From: Hybos culiciformis
Lineage: Eukaryota > Arthropoda > Insecta > Diptera > Hybotidae
NCBI GenBank assembly: GCA_964007475.1
Contig: OZ023273.1
Location: 50,655,525-50,719,524, forward strand
Direction: 5' to 3'
DNA: 64,000 nucleotides
The position numbers were made by a program, and so were the translations under genes. Shown here in pieces: positions 33,674 to 42,532 of this stretch (the first letter of the stretch is position 1; the number at the start of each line of letters is the position of its first letter). The notes beneath the pieces are model-generated. The model had not been told where the DNA came from. It worked only from the letters and a program-made list of their open reading frames with translations, and made no database searches.

Positions 33674-34502
33674 CAGTGAAACCTGTCTAAGACGGAAACT
33701 GTGTAAGACGGAAACCTGCATTAAACGGAACTTTTTTTGTGATTGTTGATTTTTCCATTCAAATCAACCCGTGTAAGACGGAAAATACCTGAAGACGGAA
33801 ACGGACAGATTTTATGCCGTATTTACTATTAGTAAACCTGTATAAAACGGAAAAATGAATCACTGTTTTTTTCCATGATTCTTTACTGGGTATATCATTT
33901 CACATTTGCTGGGAAAATATTAATCATATGTATATCGTATGTAATTTTCTGCTGGGTATATTATTATCATTTTAAACAAATGTTGATCTAAATTATGATT
34001 TTCAAGATGAGAATATAACTGATAAACAAGCTATGGATGCAGCTGTTTTTTTATTCAAAGGGGAGTTCGGAAGATGGTTGCAACTACTATAACTATTGAA
34101 TTTAAAATATTGTTGTTATCATTTTGTTCAGAAAAAAACTAAACAAACAGTAATGCCAAACTATTTAATATAATATAGTACATTTATTTTTGTATACTTA
34201 TTTTTACCATTAATATGTGTAGTATATATGTATGTACCTATAAAAGTTCCTGAATTTATTAATTTAAGGTATACATATTTTATCTTTTGTTATATGACAG
34301 TTTGAATTTTATGCCAAATTTTGTTATTTTATTTCAAACTAATGTGTAATAAACCAAATGTATAACATACATGTTAGACATACATACATTAAAAATTAAG
34401 AATCAAAAAATATTTTTTATTAACCCTGTGTAAGACGGAAACCTGTCTAAGACGGAAATATTTCCCGGTTCGTTGAGGTTCCGTCTTAGGCAGGTTTCAC
34501 TG
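33674..34502. mobile_element. pogo/Tc1-like element with TA target duplication
   Basis: CAGTGAAACCTGTCTAAGAC at 33674 and its inverted partner ending at 34502 (CCGTCTTAGGCAGGTTTCACTG type) are flanked by TA. The ends carry repeated gtaagacggaaa/taagacggaaac words, at least five on the left and two on the right. A short frame at about 33990-34091 (NITDKQAMDAAVFLFKG) may be a last scrap of a transposase gene, but this is weak. Confidence 0.85.
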
Positions 34503-34630
34503 TATATTTTTTCCGTTCATAGCATTTGAATTTCAAGAGTTTTTATTTTGAAATAATGTTTGCATGGGATTGGAACTTGTAACCTGCAACAATCTGAATC
34601 TTTTTAAAAACTACACTGAGATAAAAAAAC

Positions 34631-34804
34631 AGACGAAGAAGTCATAGAACTGCCTACAGAAGTTTATACTTAAAGATTTGAACTATGATATAACAGTGGC
34701 TCAGTACAAAATGTAAATTAAAATAAAAATTAGTCCATCAGTCCAAAAGCAGTCCATTATTTGTACCCATTGTTATTTCATAGTTTAAATCTTTAAGTAT
34801 AAAC
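34631..34804. mobile_element. Hairpin MITE (GCAGTCATAGAACTGCC family), interrupted left part
   Basis: It starts gacgaagaagtcatagaac, runs through tttatacttaaagatttg, and is cut at 34804 by the hAT-like element. The missing end continues at 37176-37211. It belongs to the same family as 36683-36762 and 49343-49570 but is more diverged. Confidence 0.8.
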
Positions 34805-35979
34805 CAGGGTTCGAAAATTATCATTTTTGATAATCTTTTTTGATTAAAATAAAATGAATCAAACGATTATCTTTTTCGTTTTGTCCTGTATTAAAAATGA
34901 ACGTGATATTCCCCACTCACCAGTCTAAAAATATGAAACGAAAAACGAATATCATTATCAAATGATTTTTTTTAAATGTGTGTGTGTGATGAAAAAATCG
35001 AATAAGTGAAAGAATTAAGATTTCACAAACAATTTTTTTTTTCTTAAAAAAAAAAATGAGTACATAAATATTACAAGAGCCAAATTGATTCTTTTTAATT
35101 TTCTTGTTATGTACATAATAATATGTTTTTTTTTGTTAGGGTTGCTCTAAAATAAATAAAAACTAAACTTTGAAATTTATTTAAATGGGTTTTTCTGACC
35201 GATTTGTTAGTGACAATCTAGTTAATTTTGTTTTGTTACTACTTTAATACTTTAATTTACTACTTTAATTTATTAATAAACGGAAATAGTTATGTTCATG
35301 TTTATGTCTCTATTAACATCTCTATCAAATACATTTTTGAAGTTTATACTTCTTTAGGCGCGGTGTATGATATAAATGAGTAATTCTGTAGGGGGTAAAA
35401 ATTATTTTACTCATTCGAATTTCGAGTTAAAAAAAAAAAACGACATGCTGTACCGTTTGAATACTCAAAAAAAATGAGTCCACTCAATAATCATTTGTTA
35501 TTATAAAAACAAAATAATTTGGCGCGAAAAATTTAAATTCAAATTATTTTTAAAAATCTTTCGTTTACAAATTTTTTAAAATTTAAATTTTTTTTCAAAT
35601 TAGGTAGTTCAATAATCATTTGTCATTTATAAAAACAAAATAATTTAGCGCGGAAAATTTAAATTCAAATTATTTTTTAAAAATCTTTCGTTTACAAATT
35701 ATTTAACATCTAAAATTTATTTTTCAAAATAGGTAGGTCCGGTGAAATAAAGATTACCTGCCGAAAATTTTTTGGCCACGGCCCTACGGTTAGGTCGTGC
35801 CGGCTCAAAATATGTTAAACAAATTTTTTTCCTCCGGTGAAATAATTAGATTACCTGACCAAAAATTTTGGGTACGGAGCTACAGTTAGAGTCTTCCCGC
35901 CTCAAAATATACCAAAATAATTTTTTTTCAAAATAGGTAGCTCGGAAGAGAAATAAAGATTACCTGCCCAAAAAAAAGG

Positions 35980-36615
35980 AAGGAAGTGAGGGCGGCAGTT
36001 AAGGCTGAAGAGAGGATGGCAGTAAAGGCTGAAGAGAGGTCGGCAGTAAGGGCTGCAGAGAGGTCGGAAGTGAGGGTGGAAATAAGGGCGGAAGTGAGGA
36101 CGGAAGTGAGGACGGAAGTGAGGACGGAAATGAGGACAGAAGTGAGGGCGGAAGTGAGGTTGGAAGTGAAGGCGGAAGTGAGGGCGGAAGTTAGGGTGGA
36201 AGTAAGGGCTTAAGTGAGGGAGGAAGTGTGGGAGGAAGTCGCGCCGGCGTTAGTGAGGGCGGAAGCGAGGGAGGAAGTGTGGGAGGAAGTCGTGCCGGCG
36301 TTAGTGAGGGCGGAAGCGAGGGCGGAAGTGAGGGCGGAAGTGAGGGCGGTAGTGAGGGCGGAAGTGAGGGCGGAAGTGAGGGCGGAAGTGAGGGCGGAAG
36401 TGAGGGCGGAAGTGAGGGCGGAAGTGAGGGCGGAAGTGAGGGCGGAAGTGAGGGCGGAAGTCAGGGCGGAAGTGAGGGCGGAAATGAGGGGGAAGTGAAG
36501 GCGGAAGTGAGGGCGGAAGTGAGGGTGGAAGTGAGGGCGGAAGTGAGGGCGGAAGTGAGGGCGGAAGTGAGGGCGGAAGTGAGATTGGAGGTGCGGGCGG
36601 AAGTGAGGGTTGAAT
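35980..36615. repeat. 12-bp minisatellite GGAAGTGAGGGC
   Basis: About 50 units, nearly perfect in the centre (36300-36480) and degenerate at the edges. It is strongly purine-rich on the plus strand and by far the most GC-rich block in the window. Because 12 is a multiple of three, frames stay open and give repetitive artefacts such as [12 protein letters not shown] or GGSEGGSE. There is no evidence of a gene. Confidence 0.97.
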
Positions 36616-36682
36616 TACCTGACCAAAAATTTTGGATAGGGAGCTATGGTTAGGGTCTTCCCTGCTTAAAATATGCAAAAAA

Positions 36683-36762
36683 GCAGTCATAGAACTGCCG
36701 ACAGAAGTTTATACTTACAAGATTTAAAAAGTATAAACTTCTGTCGGCAGTTCTATGACTGC
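36683..36762. repeat. Perfect 32-bp inverted repeat (hairpin MITE core)
   Basis: GCAGTCATAGAACTGCCGAC at 36683, extending to 36714, is matched by its exact reverse complement at 36731-36762 with a 16-base spacer. It is a shortened version of the 228-bp palindrome at 49343-49570. Confidence 0.9.
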
Positions 36763-37175
36763 TTCGTGTTTTTTCTTTTTAATCTCAGCCATAACGTAAT
36801 TAAAGTAAAATAATGCATTTTATAATATGCATAATAATGCATTTTATAATACGCATTTAAAAATATTACCATATTCTAAATTTTATTGCAATAAAAGAGA
36901 AAAACGGCATTTATTGTGTATGTATACTGCAAACCCATAAATAAATTAAACTTCCCACCAACTTATTTTTATTATTTTCATTACAACGCATACAGTAAAA
37001 CGAAAAAGAATATCAAACTCAAAACATTTTAAGAAATCTTTTGATATTGAAAAATCAAATGATATTTGTGTTAGTAAAGTGAGTGATCATAATCATTCAT
37101 AGTCAACCTTATAAAAATTATCGTTTGATACATATCATTTGATTATTATCAATTGATATGATATTTCGTTCCCTG

Positions 37176-37211
37176 GTATAAACTTCTGTCGGCAGTTCTA
37201 TGACTGCTTCA
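37176..37211. mobile_element. Hairpin MITE, interrupted right part
   Basis: Starts with GTATAAAC, the duplicated target of the hAT-like element, and continues ttctgtcggcagttctatga. It completes the element begun at 34631. Confidence 0.85.
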
Positions 37212-37223
37212 TTTTTTTTTTTT

Positions 37224-37402
37224 TTTCTTCTTAATATTTTTGCAAAGTTTGAACCCAATCCCACCACGGGTACAATTTTTGCGAAACTACTCACCATCAA
37301 CAACGCCACCTAGCGGCTCAAAATGTTGCGCCTTTTTTTTTTCTCTTCTTAATATTTCTGCAAAGTTTGAACCCAATCCCACCACGGGTACAATTTTTGC
37401 GA
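37224..37402 (-). repeat. 118-bp tandem duplication
   Basis: The segment cttcttaatatttttgcaaag through cgggtacaatttttgcgaa occurs twice with an offset of 118 bases. The second copy is fused to the truncated endonuclease ORF, so the apparent protein tail there is not LINE sequence. Confidence 0.85.
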
Positions 37403-37403
37403 A

Positions 37404-37862
37404 TTGTTCATAGAAGAGGTCGTTATCTTCTTCCTCAGCATTTTCTGTTGGAGCGTAGCATTGGATAATTGTCATATTTCTGCCTTTTGCAGCTAGTCTT
37501 GCTGTTATTATGCGCTCATTAATTGGTTTCCATTCTATAAGACATTTGGCCGTATGATTCGACATGAGAATGCCAACACCTCTTTCATGAGTATTATACC
37601 CAGAGTATATGATGGTGTTACCTTTGGATGTGATTAATTTCCCATTATCTTTCCATCTAAGTTCACTAATGCCAATGAAATCTAAATTGTAAGCCTCCAT
37701 TTCTTTCTCAAGTTGCGCTAATCTGGAAGCTTCTCTTAATGTTCTAATATTCCAAATTCCAAATCGTGTCCTTTTTTGTAGCTTAGTTTGTTTTGCCGTT
37801 GAATTCGTTCTTGTATCCGAGGCTTGTGTTTGCTTCTTTTGAATCGTTGAGATTTTACTCAT
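37404..37862 (-). pseudogene. RTE-type LINE endonuclease, N-terminal fragment
   Basis: The frame starts at ATG 37862 and encodes 153 residues of LINE sequence: a basic, Gln/Thr-rich leader, then FGIWNIRTLREASRLAQLEK, MEAYNLDFIGISELRWKDNG and IIQCYAPTENAEEEDND. This is the apurinic-endonuclease start of RTE-clade elements, the type often annotated as craniofacial-development-protein-2-like. The conserved Asn and Glu of the endonuclease are present. The fragment stops at FYEQ, before the Asp-Phe-Asn and Ser-Asp-His motifs. It is therefore a 3'-deleted copy fused to an unrelated tandem repeat. It is unusual for a LINE copy to keep its 5' end and lose its 3' end; rearrangement after insertion is likely. 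Confidence 0.82.
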
Positions 37863-37965
37863 ACTGGTGATTAATCAGTAGTGAGCTAGTTTACTGATGG
37901 GGCTGCTATTTAGTGCTATTAAAGCTATTAAAGCAAATTTAATTCCAATCCCTTTCATATTATTA

Positions 37966-38118
37966 AGAATGCATAATTTAAAATCATTATTTGCTACATT
38001 GAAATTTAGTTTAACGCCTGATATGAAATTTAGCCGTTAATAAAAATTCCATACAAAAAATAATGATTTCAAAAATTTTTCCATTAGTACAGAATTTCAG
38101 TATTGAAAAGCGACATCT
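37966..38118 (+). repeat. Dispersed repeat, copy b, cut by assembly gap
   Basis: Same repeat as 30696-30850, identical in order up to gaaaagcgacatct, where the N block begins. The gap may therefore hold the rest of this repeat. Confidence 0.8.
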
Positions 38119-38318
38119 NNNNNNNNNNNNNNNNNNNNNNNNNNNNNNNNNNNNNNNNNNNNNNNNNNNNNNNNNNNNNNNNNNNNNNNNNNNNNNNNNN
38201 NNNNNNNNNNNNNNNNNNNNNNNNNNNNNNNNNNNNNNNNNNNNNNNNNNNNNNNNNNNNNNNNNNNNNNNNNNNNNNNNNNNNNNNNNNNNNNNNNNNN
38301 NNNNNNNNNNNNNNNNNN
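38119..38318. other. Assembly gap of 200 N
   Basis: Exactly 200 undetermined bases, probably a default gap size. Nothing can be said of its content or true length. Confidence 0.99.
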
Positions 38319-38805
38319 TGTGTTGTACCTGTTGTTTGTTGAAGCAAAAAATGAAACTCCCACCGGTTTCTTTTTTTTACAGACAATCACATTTATTTTT
38401 ATTTATTAAATCTTATTTTACACTTATTTATTTTTCTTATTAGTTTTAACCTTAAATTCTTATTAGTTTTAACCTTAACTAATTTTTTAATGTTTCATCA
38501 ATTTTATTTTCTCAAAATTGATTCTTGATTTTATTAATTATTTTTAATTCTTATTTTTGTTCTACAAAAATTATTTACAATTAATTTTGTTCAATAAAAT
38601 TGTTTTTAAATTTTTTTATTAATTTTTTTTGCAATGAATAATTCTATTCGATTTTTAAATTACTTTATCTTTTGGAATTTAAAAGTTAATTATTTTTATT
38701 TTTATTTTTTTTATTTACTTCTTACGACTTGTCGTCGATGAAATCCGGATTTAGAAAGAGAAAGTTTTTTTTATTTTTGTTTCGTTCTTGGTTTATTTCT
38801 TGCGG

Positions 38806-38894
38806 CGTGTCAAGTGAGCACTTTGCCAGCTTCGTCAACAACTGCGCAGCTATTAACTGTGCGTTGTTAGCTTGGCTGAGGTTTACTTGACACG
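38806..38894. other. 89-nt imperfect hairpin
   Basis: CGTGTCAAGT at 38806-38815 pairs with ACTTGACACG at 38885-38894. Inside, gccagc...caacaactgcgcag pairs imperfectly with ctgtgcgttgttagcttggc around a short loop near ctattaa. It is GC-richer than its surroundings and immediately precedes the AT repeat. It may be a transposon end or a folded transcript element. Confidence 0.5.
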
Positions 38895-38920
38895 GCCGGA
38901 GATGACACTTGTAGTGTTGT

Positions 38921-38925
<5 letters not shown>

Positions 38926-39005
<80 letters not shown>

Positions 39006-39010
39006 TATAT
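38926..39010. repeat. (AT)n microsatellite
   Basis: About 75 bases of uninterrupted AT dinucleotides followed by degenerate atatatatgtatat. It interrupts the end of the hAT transposase remnant on the minus strand. Confidence 0.95.
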
Positions 39011-39029
39011 ATGTATATTCATGTATAAA

Positions 39030-39427
39030 TATACATGTATATACTCATCGGATTCGGATGTATTATCATCATATTTCTCAACTTTTCGCACCCGGCTGAG
39101 AAACTCTGTATTTTCTTTTATATTTCGAAAAAAATCTGTACATGACACATCGTTAAAATTATAGACCACTTGCAAAATACCTCGGACAGTTTTAATATTC
39201 AACTTATTTGTTTCTTTAGACCACTGAGCATTGATCAATGGAAAAACTCTTTCTATATTAGCATTTTGCTCAGAAATGGAATAAAAAAATTGACAAATTT
39301 TTAAAAATTCTGAATAATAGGAGACTTCTTCTATTTGTCGAAAATATTTAGCCCATTTCTGAGAAGATAATAACGCTTTTTGTGGACTGTTAAACGCCTT
39401 GAATAATAAAGCCTGGCTTTCTTAGCC
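39030..39427 (-). pseudogene. hAT transposase C-terminal fragment
   Basis: One open minus-strand frame runs from about 39427 down to the AT repeat. It reads [20 protein letters not shown], then [20 protein letters not shown] and [12 protein letters not shown]. The Asn-Ala-Asn-x-Glu-Arg-Val-Phe...Asn-x-x-Trp pattern is the dimerisation region of hAT transposases. The frame opens after a TAA, and the catalytic part is missing. Right of it a kb-scale A-rich stretch with aaaaaagtga repeats leads to ggtcaccctg near 39651, a plausible terminus for this element. No matching left end was found. Confidence 0.72.
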
Positions 39428-39971
39428 ACATTAGACAAATTCTTTTTGACCATTATACCTATAATTGATTTATTAAATTTTTTTTGAAAAGAACATAAAA
39501 AGAGGACAAAAAGAGACAAAAAGCATTAAAAAAGTGACTAAAAATGAGATATCTCTAAAAAAGTGAACATTTATCAAAAAAGTGAAGTAAACAAAAGATC
39601 TCCCTTGAAAAAGAGAACATGTTCTCTAAAAAAGAGATATGTTGGTCACCCTGGTGGCAATTAGATTTTAGGTAACGTGCCAAAAAAGATGATTTTCCTC
39701 AAATCATTATTTTGGCGTGCGAAATCTATTCCATAAAATAAAATAGTATTGAAATGTAAGAAATTAATATGTTAATTTTTATTTTTTTCATTTATACTTT
39801 GTTTTTATTTATATTTAAATATAAATTTATTTAAAAAAAAACTTAAATATATTTAATCAAAAGAAAACAAAAATGTCAGATATATTCTTCAATATCAAAA
39901 ATTAAATTAAACAAAACATAATAAGAATTAAACAACGAAAATCAAAAATTAATCAATAAATAAAAGTTTAC

Positions 39972-40348
39972 TTAAATTAGTAAGGAACACAATATTTTTT
40001 CTACTGTTGTCCAGTATGAGATCTTTTTGGTATAAATTGCGACGGTAATATTTGGTATGTAATTGGTTACTTTTAAAGCAACACAAGCCTTGGAATTGTC
40101 ACTAGCCATTCTGTTTCTGGTGTTGGTTAAAATTACATTCATTTGAGAACATAAGAATTCGCAAAAGTAAGTTAAAGGAACTACTGTTAATACAGCTATT
40201 GCTAGCTTTTTTAATGATGAAAACTGATTTGGAAGACTTTGCCACAACTTTAGAACTTCATCGTTCATGTTAAATATTATATCATTTTCTCTTAATTGAT
40301 TTTCGACCATTATTTTCAAATCGACGAGTGCCAGCAAAATTTCGAAGC
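39972..40348 (-). pseudogene. hAT transposase C-terminal region, ZBED5/SCAND3-like
   Basis: The minus-strand frame reads LKLWQSLPNQFSSLKKLAIA, then PLTYFCEFLCSQMNVILTNT, RNRMASDNSKACVALKVTNY and IPNI. The pattern LP..F..L..LA......TY.CE..FS.M...K...RNR...... ..LK...Y.P.I is the dimerisation region of the ZBED5/SCAND3/EPM2AIP1 branch of hAT-derived proteins. It is intact over about 120 residues. The upstream coding part is replaced by the nested hAT element 9 bases away. The first 5 residues overlap the target duplication, so the apparent start is not genuine. Confidence 0.75.
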
Positions 40349-40356
40349 CTGCCAAT

Positions 40357-41106
40357 TAGGGATTGCAAATTTTGACGATAATAAAAAAATCGGAATTCGG
40401 AATTCGAAATTAAATATTTTCGGAATTCGGTCGAATTCCGAAATATTATTAATTTTTTTTATGTCTATACAAATAATAAAAATAACTTATTTGAGATAAT
40501 TCATTGTTATTTATTGACTAAAAAATACTTTTTTTAAAAATAAAAATGGAACATACTGAAAAATTATACCAAATTCAATTATTAAATAACAATAAAAAAA
40601 AAAAAAAACTATATTATTTAATACGAAATATAAACATAAAATTATTGTACAGAAACATTCTAATTTGGCATATCATTTAATAATAAAAAATATAAAATGA
40701 TTGTTTTATTTGCCTAAAATAAGCTTCGAGGAAGCAGAGATCATTTAAAGCTGCGTCTCCGAGTCTCGAACGAACTTTTGTACAAAAGTTACCTGCAATT
40801 GAGAAAGCTCGCTCAGACTCCATGCTCGATGGCGGAATCAAAATCAAAAATGAGTAAGCGGACTCTAATATTTTGCCACGAAAGCCGTTCTCTTCAAAGA
40901 ATTTCATTTCAGATTTAATTTTTATAGAATTAGAATATAGAATATTAATATGTACAGAAACGAAAACATTATTTAAAAGTTGGGGAGAGCACGAAAAAAT
41001 AAATTTTAATTTCGGAATTCGCTGGGAAATTTTCGGAATTCGAAACTATATTATGAAAACGAATTCCGGAATTCTCGAATTTCGAATTTCGAATGTGCAA
41101 TCCCTA
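40357..41106 (-). mobile_element. Nested hAT element with 8-bp TSD CTGCCAAT and GAATTC-rich ends
   Basis: The termini TAGGGATTGCAAA (40357) and TGCAATCCCTA (to 41106) are flanked by perfect CTGCCAAT at 40349-40356 and 41107-41114. It inserted into the transposase remnant of another hAT element. Both subterminal zones repeat cggaattcg many times. A transposase fragment (40677-40907) remains inside. It shares its TAGGGATTGCA terminus with the element at 41523-42524. Confidence 0.92.
40677..40907 (-). pseudogene. hAT transposase dimerisation fragment in nested element
   Basis: The minus-strand frame reads FLILIPPSSMESERAFSIAG, then NFCTKVRSRLGDAALNDLCF and LEAYF. The P.SS..SER.FS.AG......RSRL......L.FL pattern is the hAT dimerisation signature in its BED-finger transposase form. 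Only this C-terminal part survives. It belongs to a different hAT branch from the sequence it interrupted. Confidence 0.78.
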
Positions 41107-41522
41107 CTGCCAATCTTGGCACGCGTGCCACGTAATTGAAACCACTGTTTTAGGACCTATGGGAATAATTTTAGTAAAACATGAGTTTTTATTTATACAA
41201 TAATTATTTTATTTAACAAAACAAAATTTAAAGCTTAGATAAAATAAAAAAAATTGATGGTCATTAATGGTTTAATTATCAATTTAATATTAACATATAA
41301 AATTGGTTTCTTTGATTTAGTCTTTTTTTACAAATAAGGATTACATTTATTTTAGGATTCAACATACATGATCATTTTTTATACAAAACAAAAAATTTAT
41401 TTAATATTTTGTGTATAATTTCATATACATATATATATATATATGTATATAAACAAGGATTTTTCTTATTGATTTATGAAGAAAATTTCTTCTTGCCTAC
41501 TTAAATGAGGTCTTGTTTGGGG

Positions 41523-42524
41523 TAGGGATCGCAATACCGGGATCCCGGGATACCGGGATCCCGGTATTTCGGAAAAAAACCAATGAAAATCAATACCGGT
41601 ATTATATTTGTCAAAACCGGTATTTCGGTATTTAAATTTTTTTCTGAGGATTTTTTATTCAATATTTTTTTATATTTTTAGTAGATTGTTTTTTATAATT
41701 ACAAACAAGTGCGGTTACTAAAAAAATAAAAGTTTTAAGAACCCTCGACGTGAAATTCTGTTTTCTATTTTTGCAGTTTTTTTTTGTTTTATTTTAAAGA
41801 AAATAAACGGCCGTGAAAAATGCGACAAAAATTGTACGAAAAATACCTCTACCAGAAAATCACAAAACTATATTTGAATTTTATTTCTGTGCAGAAACTG
41901 TAATTTATCAAAAAAATTAAAAATTTGTTAGAAATAAATGAAATTAATTAAAAATTGTTTAGAAAATTAAAGAAATTCAAAATTTCACGTCACCAGCCCT
42001 GGAGAGTGGTATTTTAGCTTTATTTCTGCGTTTGAGATTTTTTATTATCTTTTTGCTTTACTTCAAAATCTAAGAATGTTCAAGTATTTTAAAGGCTCAT
42101 TTGGGCCAAAGAACTCAAAAAATTCGCCTCGCCTACCCTGGAGCCAGTTATATACTCTCTAACATATCAAAAAAACACATCAGTCGAGATTCTATTAACT
42201 CTAGAATCAAAGCAAAACCAAGACCCATTTTCCGCACCGTGGGCTGTGTGTAGTTGCATTTGTATTTACTTAAATATTTTAACAATTCTGCTGATTTAGT
42301 GTGAAAGTATTTTTTTTAAATTATTGGAGGTTGCAATTAGCAGTGGGTATGTTTTTTATTATTTAAATAATTTTTTTTCATTTTTATAATAATTATTATA
42401 GGTATTTTTTATTTTGAGAAATATTATTTTTTGGAATACCGGTATTAAAACCGGGATCCCGGTATCAGTAAAGTTCAATACCGAAATACCGGTATTGGTT
42501 TTTTTGCTTTTTTTGCAATCCCTA
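41523..42524. mobile_element. hAT-like element with GGATCC/ACCGGT-rich ends
   Basis: The termini TAGGGATCGCAATACC (41523) and TTTGCAATCCCTA (to 42524) are flanked by GTTTGGGG (41515-41522) and GTTTGAGG (42525-42532), an 8-bp duplication with one change. Both ends hold ataccgggatcccggtat and accggtatt words. It is 1,002 bases with no transposase frame. The termini match those of 40357-41106, so the two share or shared a transposase. Confidence 0.88.
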
Positions 42525-42532
42525 GTTTGAGG

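Larger units (their letters stand above)
35339..36768 (+). mobile_element. Composite repeat, copy A
   Basis: Starts gaagtttatacttctttaggcg, passes through about three units of a roughly 105-bp repeat (tccggtgaaataaagattac ... gttaggtcgtgccggc), and ends in the hairpin 36683-36762. The same layout in opposite orientation, with six repeat units, is at 49343-50474. Copy A additionally contains the 12-bp minisatellite inside its third unit. Confidence 0.75.
34805..37175. mobile_element. hAT-like element with 8-bp TSD GTATAAAC
   Basis: The ends CAGGGTTCGAAAATTATCAT (34805) and the inverted ATGATATTTCGTTCCCTG (to 37175) are flanked by perfect GTATAAAC at 34797-34804 and 37176-37183. Both ends carry gataat/attatc and atcaaacgat words as subterminal repeats. 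It inserted into a hairpin MITE. Inside sits a composite repeat (35339-36768) with a minisatellite. No transposase is present. Confidence 0.88.
39652..41150 (-). mobile_element. Decayed hAT (Charlie/ZBED5-like) element, host of a nested hAT
   Basis: The right end ...GTAATTGAAACCACTG (about 41148) and the left tggtggcaattag (about 39650) are imperfect inverted partners of the CAGTGGTT type common in Charlie-like hAT elements. Both ends have gtgcc/ggcacg words. The transposase remnant lies at 39972-40348 on the minus strand and is split from the right end by the nested element at 40357-41106. No target duplication was recognised, so the left limit is uncertain. Confidence 0.55.

Noticed and set aside
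35986..36690. Several long open frames giving Arg/Ala/Glu/Val, Gly/Ser or Pro/Leu repeats on both strands
   Set aside because: They result from the 12-bp minisatellite, whose length is a multiple of three, leaving frames open without selection.
38063..38443. Frames running through the N block
   Set aside because: They exist only because undetermined bases are read as open.
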